From NCBI GenBank assembly GCA_050116155.1, contig JASFPE010000279.1, positions 1 through 7,817 of the forward strand: a DNA stretch of 7,817 nt, read 5' to 3'. The DNA is from G020353355 sp050116155. GTDB lineage: Bacteria > Desulfobacterota > Desulfobacteria > Desulfobacterales > JAHEIW01. The notes below the pieces were generated by a model that was not told the DNA's origin, searched no databases, and saw only the letters and a program-made list of their open reading frames with translations. The position numbers and the translations under genes are program-made. This document shows, piece by piece, positions 1 to 5,771 of this stretch; positions within the stretch are counted from its first letter, which is position 1, and every line of letters starts with the position of its first letter.

Positions 1-888
1 GAAGACATTTCACTGGGCGGCTATTTTAATGTCACCAACGGGTTACTGGATAAGTTCGGCCCTGAGCGCATTATCGATACGCCTATTTCGGAAAACGGTT
101 TTATCGGAGGAGCCGTGGGCGCCGCGTTGACAGGCATGCGTCCGGTTTCGGAAGTTTTGTTTGCCGATTTCTTAACCTGCTGTATGGATCCTATTTTGAA
201 TCAGGCGGCCAAATTAAGATATATGACCGGTGGCCAGGTGTCGGTTCCGCTTACCATCCGCACCCCTCTGGGCAGTGGAATCGGCATGGCCGCCCAGCAC
301 TCCCAATCTATGGAAAAATTTTTCTTTGGCATCCCGGGGCTCATCGTGATAGCTCCTTCGGATGCGTTTACAGCTATGGGTTTATTAAAAAGTGCCATCC
401 GTTCCAATAACCCGGTCCTATTTTTTGAACACAAACTGCTGTATGCCGATGCCGGGAAGGTGCCGGACACCGATTTTACACTGCCGATTGGAAAGGCCCG
501 CACCATTCGCCGGGGAGCTGATATCACGATTGTTACCTATTTGCTGGGGGTAAGCGTTGCCCTTGGGGCTGCTAAAATTCTCTCGCAAAGCGGCATCGAG
601 GCCGAAGTCATTGATCTGGCCACCCTGTATCCGATGGACACCAAAACGATTCTCGATTCGGTGGCCATGACCGGATATCTTGCTACTATTGAAGAAGGTA
701 CGTTCAGCGGCAGTGTCGGTTCGGAAATCATCTCACGGACAACCATAGCCGGCTTCAATTTATTAAAAGGGGCTCCGCTTAAGATAGCAGCGCCGGAAAA
801 TCCGATACCGTATGCCAAAAATCTGGAAAACGCCATGCTGCCGACGGCCGAGACGGTCGCTCAGAAGATCGAAACCACGCTGAGCTAA
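1..888 (+). CDS. 2-oxoacid dehydrogenase E1 component, beta subunit (5'-truncated by window edge)
   Basis: This is the C-terminal ~295 residues of a thiamine-diphosphate-dependent 2-oxoacid dehydrogenase beta subunit (pyruvate, acetoin or branched-chain type), which with an alpha subunit decarboxylates a 2-oxoacid and passes the acyl group to a lipoyl E2 protein in the cytoplasm. The frame is open from base 1 with no start, and the family is about 325 residues, so roughly 30 N-terminal residues lie outside. Visible landmarks are DTPISENGFIG, whose Glu is the conserved residue that activates the cofactor, then the EVLFADF strand, a GIGMAAQHSQSMEKFF segment, the IPGLIVIAPSDA turn, PVLFFEHKLLY, and the C-terminal transketolase domain with EVIDLATLYPMD and an IAAPENPIPYA ending typical of the family. 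The alpha subunit gene presumably lies just upstream of the window. Family is secure; substrate is not, since acetoin, pyruvate and branched-chain enzymes cannot be told apart here. Confidence 0.93.
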   Translation, partial: EDISLGGYFNVTNGLLDKFGPERIIDTPISENGFIGGAVGAALTGMRPVSEVLFADFLTCCMDPILNQAAKLRYMTGGQVSVPLTIRTPLGSGIGMAAQHSQSMEKFFFGIPGLIVIAPSDAFTAMGLLKSAIRSNNPVLFFEHKLLYADAGKVPDTDFTLPIGKARTIRRGADITIVTYLLGVSVALGAAKILSQSGIEAEVIDLATLYPMDTKTILDSVAMTGYLATIEEGTFSGSVGSEIISRTTIAGFNLLKGAPLKIAAPENPIPYAKNLENAMLPTAETVAQKIETTLS

Positions 889-990
889 AACCAAAATCCA
901 GCTTGATAACGATGCTGTCTGATACCATAGATCCGGTACGGCAGTGAACTTGACGGGTCACTACAGCTTCCATCCGGAGTAAGATAAAAA

Positions 991-1752
991 ATGATATATG
1001 ACATCATTAAGGCAAACTTGAATCTAACGGCCGTGCTGCAAAATTTGGAAGACTTGGTCCAATTCGATGATGATATGGCCGCCCTGACGAAACACTGGGA
1101 CACCAGTCTCCAATTTACCGTCTTCCGGGGGCCAAAGGCCTTTGTGAGATTTAAAAACGGCCGTTGTCGGGTTCAACAGGGCAACCACAGCAATCCTTCC
1201 TTGAAATTGTTTTTCTTTTCACCCGCCCATCTCAACCGAATGTTTGCTGGCAACGGCACTCCGATCCCGCTAAAGGGATTTACTAAACTAAAATTTCTCA
1301 TCAAAGAGTTCTCTAAATTGACCGATAAGCTGGAATACTATCTCACCCCCTCCGACAAGCGGTTGCAGGTGACAAAATACCTCGAGCTAAACACCCGTTT
1401 CACGTTGAATACGGCCGTATTTGCAGTAAAAGAATTGGTTCGACTCGATCCGATCGCCAAAACTGTTGCATCGCATATCGGCAACGGCCGGATGCTTATA
1501 AAAATAATGCCGCATGGCCCCTCCATCCATCTCGATTTTCAAAATGGCGATGTTTTCGTAAAGAAAGGAGATACGGAGCGGCCAATGGCATGCATATTTA
1601 TGCAGAATGTTCGGGTGGCAAACGATTTTTTGAACGGAAAATTGGATGCCTTCACCGCCATCGCATCTGGAAATGTTCTGATCAAAGGGCAAATCCCGAT
1701 GATTGATTCAATTAGCCTTATTCTGGACCGTATTCCCCTTTATTTGAAATAG
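991..1752 (+). CDS. SCP2 sterol-binding domain-like protein with two SCP2-like halves
   Basis: A 253-residue soluble protein without signal peptide or membrane segment. The C-terminal part (about residues 168-253) reads as an SCP2-like lipid-binding domain: a hydrophobic strand, a GPSIHLDFQNGDVFVKKG hairpin, then NDFLNGKLDAFTAIASGNVLIKG, which resembles the family pattern of helix, G-K-L, 'A...sG.v.i.G'. The N-terminal part (about 40-118) repeats the plan with GPKAFVRFKNGRCRVQQG and a later F.GNGTPIPLKG segment, joined by a helical linker (about 125-165). SCP2 domains bind lipids or acyl-CoA; which ligand is used here is unknown. The ATG is preceded by GGAG at 976-979 with an 11-base spacing. 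It follows the E1 beta gene by 102 bp and is followed at once by the aminotransferase, so it probably acts in the same process. SCP2 assignment rests on pattern reading and is moderate; the two-fold repeat is my own alignment by eye. Confidence 0.7.
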   Translation: MIYDIIKANLNLTAVLQNLEDLVQFDDDMAALTKHWDTSLQFTVFRGPKAFVRFKNGRCRVQQGNHSNPSLKLFFFSPAHLNRMFAGNGTPIPLKGFTKLKFLIKEFSKLTDKLEYYLTPSDKRLQVTKYLELNTRFTLNTAVFAVKELVRLDPIAKTVASHIGNGRMLIKIMPHGPSIHLDFQNGDVFVKKGDTERPMACIFMQNVRVANDFLNGKLDAFTAIASGNVLIKGQIPMIDSISLILDRIPLYLK

Positions 1753-1762
1753 GAGTATCCCT

Positions 1763-3019
1763 GTGATGAAAACTTTTTCATATTCAAAATCCCAGGATTT
1801 TTTTTCCAGAGCGGCCAACATCATTCCAGGAGGTATCTACGGCCATTACAGCCCGGCGCCGCTGATTCCGGCAACCCACTACCCGTTTTATACCGCGCGA
1901 GCAAAAGGCGCCCGATTCTGGGACGTGGATGGGAATGAATTCATTGACTACATGTGCGCCTTCGGCCCGATGATCCAGGGCTATCAAAATTCAGCTGTGG
2001 ATCATGCGGCGCTGGAGCAACTCAAATCAGGCAACTTAACGACCGGCGCCCCTGCAGTTATGGTGGAGCTGGCGGAATATTTAACAGATCTGGTTCCTTT
2101 TGCGAATTGGGCCTATTTTGCCAAAAACGGGGCCGATGTGACCAATTACGCCACGATGATCGCCCGCGACGCAACCGGACGAAAGAAGATTGTCATGATC
2201 CAGGGCGGCTACCACGGTGCGGCTCCCTGGATGCAAGTGCCGGGGCATCATGGATTGATCGAAGAGGACTATCATAATATTATTCGAATCAAATGGAACG
2301 ATATTAAAGCTTTTGAAGACGCCATTTCTGAAAATCCGAATGAAATTGCCGGATTCATCGCCACGCCTTATCATGTTCCAGTCTTCAAGGACAATGAAAT
2401 GCCGGCTGATGGTTACTGGCAAAATGTCGAAGCGATTTGCCGCCAAGAGGGTATTGTGCTAGTCATCGATGACATTCGACACGGTTTTCGGTTGGATATG
2501 AGCGGATCAAACGAATATTTTGGCTTTAAGCCGGATCTCTTGTGCTTGGGAAAGGCCCTGGCAAATGGGCATCCCATTTCGGCACTTTTAGGAACCGATG
2601 CACTTAAAAATATCGCAGCCCGGGTATTTTATACGGGAAGCTTTTTTTTCGAGGCGGTTCCGATGGCAGCCTGTCTGGTAAATCTAAAGGGACTTGAAGA
2701 AATCCAGGGCCCGCAGATCATGCAAACCCAAGGGGAAAAGTTAACGGGCGCCATGGTGGATATAGCCACGGGATATGGGTTCACCTTGAAGGTCACCGGT
2801 GTTCCGTCAATGCCCTATATACGAATCACCGATGATGAGAGTATGATGCTGCACCAGGACTGGTGTGCGGAATGCACCAGACGCGGGGCGTATTTCACTC
2901 CCCATCATAACTGGTTTCTATCCACCGCGCATACGGCGCAAGACATTGATCAAACATTGGAGATTGTCGATGATGCCTTTAAGGCCGTGAAGAAAAAATG
3001 GGAAGATGAAAAGTTTTGA
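1763..3019 (+). CDS. Class III PLP-dependent aminotransferase, glutamate-1-semialdehyde aminomutase-like
   Basis: A 418-residue cytoplasmic enzyme of PLP fold type I, aminotransferase class III. Visible in order: N-terminal IPGGIYGHY and the ARFWDVDGNEFIDYMCAFGPMI entry motif; YFAKNGADVTNYA (about 118-130), the phosphate-contact region; GGYHG at 148-152, whose Tyr stacks on the cofactor; VIDDIRHGFR at 234-243, where Asp236 should pair with the pyridine nitrogen; LGKALANG at 262-269 with Lys264 as the likely Schiff-base lysine; and HHNWFLSTAHT at 381-391, the C-terminal aminomutase-like signature. Length fits the family. The start may be GTG at 1763 or the next codon, ATG at 1766; AGGAG at 1751-1755 serves either (spacing 7 or 10). 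That Shine-Dalgarno overlaps the TAG stop of the preceding gene, so translation is probably coupled. Substrate is unknown. It is unlikely to be the haem-pathway HemL, because the usual NSGTEA segment reads KNGADV and the usual D-E-V reads D-D-I. Confidence 0.88.
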   Translation: MMKTFSYSKSQDFFSRAANIIPGGIYGHYSPAPLIPATHYPFYTARAKGARFWDVDGNEFIDYMCAFGPMIQGYQNSAVDHAALEQLKSGNLTTGAPAVMVELAEYLTDLVPFANWAYFAKNGADVTNYATMIARDATGRKKIVMIQGGYHGAAPWMQVPGHHGLIEEDYHNIIRIKWNDIKAFEDAISENPNEIAGFIATPYHVPVFKDNEMPADGYWQNVEAICRQEGIVLVIDDIRHGFRLDMSGSNEYFGFKPDLLCLGKALANGHPISALLGTDALKNIAARVFYTGSFFFEAVPMAACLVNLKGLEEIQGPQIMQTQGEKLTGAMVDIATGYGFTLKVTGVPSMPYIRITDDESMMLHQDWCAECTRRGAYFTPHHNWFLSTAHTAQDIDQTLEIVDDAFKAVKKKWEDEKF

Positions 3020-3093
3020 AAAAATGATAGCAACTGTTTTCCTTGTCTTTTGGTCGCCGTCAGAAGTTTGGGTAGTTTGTGAAAGCGTTTAAA

Positions 3094-3822
3094 TCATTCA
3101 TGCTTATGGGGATATCGCCCATGCGGATGCACGTGTCGATGCACATGTATTTGCGCTTCATCTTCAAAAATAATTTTACCGCGTTTTATGGTACAGATTT
3201 TACTGGTTGTGTACAAAAGAAAATCGATATCGTGCGAAATGATAATGCAGGATTGATCGAGGTTGGAAATTATCTCTACTATTTTTGAGGCGGTGTCGTA
3301 GTCAAGTCCGGTGAGCGGCTCATCCAGAAGCAGTACATCCGGCTCCATGGCCAGGACGGTGGCCAGAGATACGAGCCGTTTTTCACCACCCGATAGTTTG
3401 AATGTAATGCGATCTTCAAACCCCTCCAGGCCCAGATTTGCCAGTGTATGCCGTGCAATGTTCAGGGCATTTTCTCTGGAATGGCCCAAATTCAGCGGCC
3501 CGAATGCCACATCCTCAATGACGGTCGGGCTGAAAAGCTGATCATCGGGATCCTGAAACAACAACCCTATGCGTCGTCGGGCTTCTGCAAAATCTTTAGC
3601 GCTGGTGACGGTTTTTCCGAAAAGCTCCATATGGCCTGAAGTCGGCATATTCAATCCCATGATGAGATGGAGAAAAGTCGTCTTGCCGCTGCCATTGGGA
3701 GCAATTAGTCCCATCCGATCACCGTTGTAAAATTCGAAATCAAGATGGTTCAGCACAACCTTGTCACCGGGATAACTGAATTTGATATCTTTTAAATTTA
3801 TCAGTGGAGCTTCTGAGTGCAT
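3094..3822 (-). CDS. cbiO: Nickel/cobalt ECF transporter ATP-binding protein (CbiO/NikO) with His-rich tail
   Basis: ATPase subunit (242 residues) of an energy-coupling-factor importer; it hydrolyses ATP on the cytoplasmic side to drive metal uptake through the CbiM and CbiQ membrane subunits. All ABC motifs are present: Walker A APNGSGKT at 41-48, Q-loop Gln90 in LLFQDPDDQLFSPTV (the DPDDQLF stretch is typical of ECF ATPases), signature LSGGEKR at 143-149, Walker B VLLLDEP at 163-169, D-loop GLD at 172-174 and the switch His197. The last 17 residues contain seven histidines (226, 228, 230, 232, 234, 239, 241), a probable Ni/Co-binding tail. It is the last gene of the minus-strand transporter group, 212 bp after cbiQ instead of being tightly coupled. 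No Shine-Dalgarno is visible before the ATG; a repeat array begins two bases upstream of it. A later start would cut the first beta strand (INLKDIKFSYP), so this start is kept. The gene ends 74 bp from the convergent aminotransferase. Confidence 0.95.
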   Translation of the reverse strand: MHSEAPLINLKDIKFSYPGDKVVLNHLDFEFYNGDRMGLIAPNGSGKTTFLHLIMGLNMPTSGHMELFGKTVTSAKDFAEARRRIGLLFQDPDDQLFSPTVIEDVAFGPLNLGHSRENALNIARHTLANLGLEGFEDRITFKLSGGEKRLVSLATVLAMEPDVLLLDEPLTGLDYDTASKIVEIISNLDQSCIIISHDIDFLLYTTSKICTIKRGKIIFEDEAQIHVHRHVHPHGRYPHKHE

Positions 3823-3823
3823 A

Positions 3824-3886
3824 ATTGACTATTGCAGATTGAAAATTGAATATTCATCAGATACTCGATGCGTGATACAGAATGCT
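3824..3886 (+). repeat. Degenerate 7-bp-phased word array next to the cbiO start
   Basis: Nine units of 7 bp in one phase: ATTGACT, ATTGCAG, ATTGAAA, ATTGAAT, then drifting to AGATACT, CGATGCG and TGATACA. The array starts two bases from the cbiO start codon. It shares no obvious words with the 5480-5714 array but has the same unit length. Confidence 0.65.
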
Positions 3887-3929
3887 CGGGAAAAAATCGG
3901 GGTTGTGCCATTATCGAGCATCGAGTATC
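3860..3929. repeat. 12-bp perfect inverted repeat between cbiQ and cbiO
   Basis: GATACTCGATGC at 3860-3871 pairs with GCATCGAGTATC at 3918-3929 across a 46-bp loop. It is built from the 7-bp words of the two flanking arrays. Neither strand has a U-tract after it. Confidence 0.8.
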
Positions 3930-3948
3930 CAGCATCCAGCATCATCTC
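3914..3948 (+). repeat. Second 7-bp-phased array in the cbiQ-cbiO gap
   Basis: Five units of 7 bp: TCGAGCA, TCGAGTA, TCCAGCA, TCCAGCA, TCATCTC. It is partly an inverted copy of the array at 3824-3886: the 12-mer at 3918-3929 is the exact reverse complement of 3860-3871. The spacer between them (3887-3913) has no recognisable feature. Confidence 0.7.
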
Positions 3949-3976
3949 CAAATGTAAAAAACGGTAACCTACAAAC

Positions 3977-3996
3977 ATCGACTAAATTTTGTCGAT
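3977..3996. other. Small stem-loop downstream of cbiQ
   Basis: ATCGAC and GTCGAT form a 6-bp stem with an 8-base AT-rich loop. On the minus strand it lies 39 bases past the cbiQ stop, where attenuation or transcript processing could act, but it lacks the U-run of a standard terminator. Confidence 0.35.
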
Positions 3997-4004
3997 ATCG
4001 CATC

Positions 4005-4019
4005 ACTTAGCACCTAAGT
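4005..4019. other. Small stem-loop just after cbiQ
   Basis: ACTTAG and CTAAGT form a perfect 6-bp stem around a 3-base loop, 16 bases past the cbiQ stop on the minus strand. There is no U-tract. It may mark an mRNA 3' end or processing point between cbiQ and cbiO, but this is weak. Confidence 0.3.
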
Positions 4020-4034
4020 ATTATGTGGCCAAAA

Positions 4035-4802
4035 TTAACCTGTTGTCCCTTTTCTTAGCCATTCAAGATAGATCAATGTCAAGATAACACCCGCCATGGC
4101 GGTGGCAAACAGCCACTCGTGTTTGCCGGCCTTAAATTCGTGCAAACAATAAAACTTGCGTTTAAACCCCCTGCAAAGCATGGCTTGATAGACCCGGTCT
4201 GCCCGGATAGCCGAACGTACGAGGAGCATACCGACGATGGAGGCATACGTCTTGTAAGTATGCAGATTGGTTCCCGGCCGGAAACCCCTGATTTGGGCGG
4301 TGCGGATCAGTCGTTGGTACTCCTGTTCAATCAAAAACACGTAACGATAGGTCATCAACAGCAAATGGACGATCTTGTCGGGCACCTGCAGCCAATTGAG
4401 GGTATTTCCGAGAACTGACAGGTTCATGGTTGCAACCAATGCGATCAGCGCCAGCAAAATGGCATTGGATTTCAACGTGATTTGTGCTGCCATGGTGATG
4501 CCGGCGTTGTAGATCCTTAACGGTCCGAGTGTCAAAGCGTGGGGGCCCTGAAAAGTCAGCGGAAGAACCAACCAGAGAAGCACAATAAAGCTGTTTACCA
4601 GGATGATTCGTTTAATCATTTCACAGGCAGACAACTGTGCCAGGATAACCCATAAAAATGAAATCAGGACAGCGGCGGTCAAAGTCTGAAAGTCGCGGGA
4701 CAGAGCCACAACAATTGAAAAGACTCCGGCAGATATAAGACGAATGCGCGGGTCGAGCCGATGAATAAATGAATTTCCAAGTGCAAACGGTTCCTGGAGC
4801 AT
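4035..4802 (-). CDS. cbiQ: Nickel/cobalt ECF transporter transmembrane T component (CbiQ/NikQ)
   Basis: Integral membrane coupling subunit (255 residues) that links the ATPase to the substrate-binding membrane protein. Hydrophobic segments are visible at about 20-50, 45-57, 66-84, 112-128 and near the C terminus (232-246). The two cytoplasmic coupling motifs of EcfT proteins, of the A-x-x-R-G type, are present: AQIRGFRPG from residue 169 and AMLCRGF from residue 207; they dock into the ATPase subunits. The N terminus (FALGNSFIHRLDPRIRLI) matches the usual CbiQ opening 'hrlDpR.Kl'. The gene begins 9 bp after the stop of the nikL-like gene. No strong Shine-Dalgarno is visible, which suits translational coupling to the upstream gene. 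Confidence 0.94.
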   Translation of the reverse strand: MLQEPFALGNSFIHRLDPRIRLISAGVFSIVVALSRDFQTLTAAVLISFLWVILAQLSACEMIKRIILVNSFIVLLWLVLPLTFQGPHALTLGPLRIYNAGITMAAQITLKSNAILLALIALVATMNLSVLGNTLNWLQVPDKIVHLLLMTYRYVFLIEQEYQRLIRTAQIRGFRPGTNLHTYKTYASIVGMLLVRSAIRADRVYQAMLCRGFKRKFYCLHEFKAGKHEWLFATAMAGVILTLIYLEWLRKGTTG

Positions 4803-4811
4803 GGCGGATGA

Positions 4812-5453
4812 CTACTCTTTCTTTTTGCGGCTATGAACATACGCAGCGACACCGACCAGGCCGAGGATATAACCGATGCCTGCAATAATGTCTCTTAAAG
4901 TGGGGCCCTCTTGCCGCAGATCAGCCAGCATCCGGGTTATGGGCTTTAATTTCTTATCTAAAACAGTTTCGATGATGGCCACCAGCTCTTCTGGCTTAAT
5001 GGCAGTTTCCGGTGCTGCTGTGCCAGAATCCATGGATGTTATGGAAATGGTTTCTTTTCCTTCTGGTTGCATGGCTTTTTCGGTACTTTTTTCCAGAGCT
5101 GTCCCCGATGGCAATTCTTTAATCTCATCAGCGCGCAAGGTCCACTCTCCCCGGTGCCCTTGCCCGGCGGTAAGCACGATTTTTAAATCTGTTCGTTTGG
5201 GAACCTTGAAAGAAAATTTGCCCTGATCATTGGTCCGACCCGAAACCAGCTCGACACCTTGGGGATCCATGACAGAGATCTTGCCGGCTTTCACTTTCTT
5301 ACCGCCCGAAAACTTGCTCTCCACATGAATCATATCACCTTCCACCCAGGCAAATACATTCACCCGATGAGCCAATGCAGAACCGACCATCATCGGCAGA
5401 ACAGCAAGGCTAACAGATATTACAATCGAGAATAGTAGTGGAGCTGGTTTCAT
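4812..5453 (-). CDS. nikL: NikL-like auxiliary component of nickel/cobalt ECF transporter
   Basis: A 213-residue envelope protein. An N-terminal signal peptide (MKPAPLLFSIVISVSLAV... to SALA, cleavage after about residue 28) would release a chain beginning His-Arg-Val. An Ig-like or carboxypeptidase-regulatory-like beta domain follows (VNVFAWVEGDMIHVESKF to GHRGEWTL), then a polar, probably disordered stretch, a short charged helix (PEELVAIIETVLDKKLKP), and one C-terminal membrane helix (about 189-206) ending in HSRKKKE on the cytoplasmic side. This plan fits NikL, the extra component of NikMLQO nickel importers, and the position between cbiM and cbiQ supports it. The frame extends nine bases further to a TTG at 5462, but GAAGG at 5463-5467 directly abuts that codon and sits nine bases from the ATG at 5453, so the ATG is chosen. 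The name is moderately sure; membership of the transporter locus is strong. Confidence 0.78.
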   Translation of the reverse strand: MKPAPLLFSIVISVSLAVLPMMVGSALAHRVNVFAWVEGDMIHVESKFSGGKKVKAGKISVMDPQGVELVSGRTNDQGKFSFKVPKRTDLKIVLTAGQGHRGEWTLRADEIKELPSGTALEKSTEKAMQPEGKETISITSMDSGTAAPETAIKPEELVAIIETVLDKKLKPITRMLADLRQEGPTLRDIIAGIGYILGLVGVAAYVHSRKKKE

Positions 5454-5462
5454 AACACACAA

Positions 5463-5467
5463 CCTTC
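5463..5467 (-). promoter_or_regulatory. Ribosome binding site deciding the nikL start
   Basis: On the minus strand this reads GAAGG, nine bases before the ATG at 5453. The alternative TTG at 5462 directly abuts it with no spacing, so this site selects the ATG. It lies just outside the 33-bp inverted arm that starts at 5472. Confidence 0.65.
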
Positions 5468-5471
5468 AGTT

Positions 5472-5504
5472 ATAAGGTTTCAGGTGTCGGGTGTCAGGTG
5501 TCAG
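5472..5504 (+). repeat. Left arm of a perfect 33-bp inverted repeat
   Basis: The arm is the exact reverse complement of 5682-5714. Inside it, 7-bp words repeat in phase from 5480 (TCAGGTG, TCGGGTG, TCAGGTG). The arms enclose 177 bp, giving a 243-bp element between cbiM and nikL that is probably transcribed with them. No target-site duplication is visible at the outer edges. Confidence 0.92.
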
Positions 5505-5549
5505 CATTCAGTGCTCAGTTGCGCGTTGCAAGTTACGCGTTGCGCGTCA
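5480..5549 (+). repeat. Degenerate 7-bp-phased word array (left half)
   Basis: Ten consecutive 7-bp units can be cut without any phase break, beginning with TCAGGTG and TCGGGTG and ending with CGCGTTG and CGCGTCA. The words drift gradually from TCAG-type to CGCG-type. The unit CGCGTTG occurs at 5522 and 5536, 14 bp (two units) apart. There is no coding sense in the stretch. Confidence 0.75.
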
Positions 5550-5556
5550 ACATCCG

Positions 5557-5571
5557 ATGATTTCGAATCAT
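5557..5571. other. Short perfect hairpin at the centre of the 243-bp element
   Basis: ATGATT and AATCAT form a 6-bp stem around a TCG loop. It lies between the two halves of the 7-bp word array. There is no U-tract on either strand, so it is not a terminator. Confidence 0.5.
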
Positions 5572-5590
5572 TAATTTAACAAGAAGCCCG

Positions 5591-5714
5591 GAACACGTAT
5601 CGCGCAATCTGACTTTTCCGCATTCCTCATTCCGAATTCATGAACCTCATGCCCCCTGCCCCAAGCACCATGCTTTAAATCCTGACACCTGACACCCGAC
5701 ACCTGAAACCTTAT
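5591..5714 (+). repeat. Degenerate 7-bp-phased word array (right half)
   Basis: From 5617 to 5714 the sequence divides into 14 units of exactly 7 bp, for example TCCGCAT, TCCTCAT, TCCGAAT, then ACCTGAC, ACCCGAC, ACCTGAA. Units in the same phase can be cut back to about 5591 with weaker similarity. With the left half and the hairpin at 5557-5571, this accounts for nearly all of the 318-bp gene-free gap at 5454-5771. No promoter, riboswitch or small gene is seen there. Confidence 0.65.
5682..5714 (-). repeat. Right arm of the perfect 33-bp inverted repeat
   Basis: Exact reverse complement of 5472-5504, with the same 7-bp words on the opposite strand (CTGACAC, CTGACAC, CCGACAC, CTGAAAC). It ends about 57 bp from the cbiM stop codon. 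Confidence 0.92.
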
Positions 5715-5771
5715 TGTAGATGATCCCCCCGGTTTATTACCAGTTGCTGTCAGTAAAAATACGCTTGGTGA

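Noticed and set aside
889..990. Promoter in the E1 beta to SCP2 gap (TTGACG at 950, TTGATA at 903)
   Set aside because: No -10 box at a proper distance from either hexamer; a shared transcript is equally likely.
1954..2277. Plus-strand open frame inside the aminotransferase gene
   Set aside because: It is an out-of-frame shadow: low-complexity, arginine/glycine-rich translation, no family resemblance, and complete overlap with a well-supported gene.
3020..3093. Bidirectional terminator between the convergent aminotransferase and cbiO genes
   Set aside because: T-rich and A-rich tracts are present but no stem of useful length is visible in the 74 bp.
5454..5462. TTG start for the nikL-like gene
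   Set aside because: The Shine-Dalgarno directly abuts the TTG with no spacing; the ATG at 5453 has nine-base spacing and gives a normal signal peptide.
5472..5714. CRISPR array or Rho-independent terminator
   Set aside because: The units are 7 bp and degenerate with no spacers, and the long inverted arms are 177 bp apart with no U-tract.
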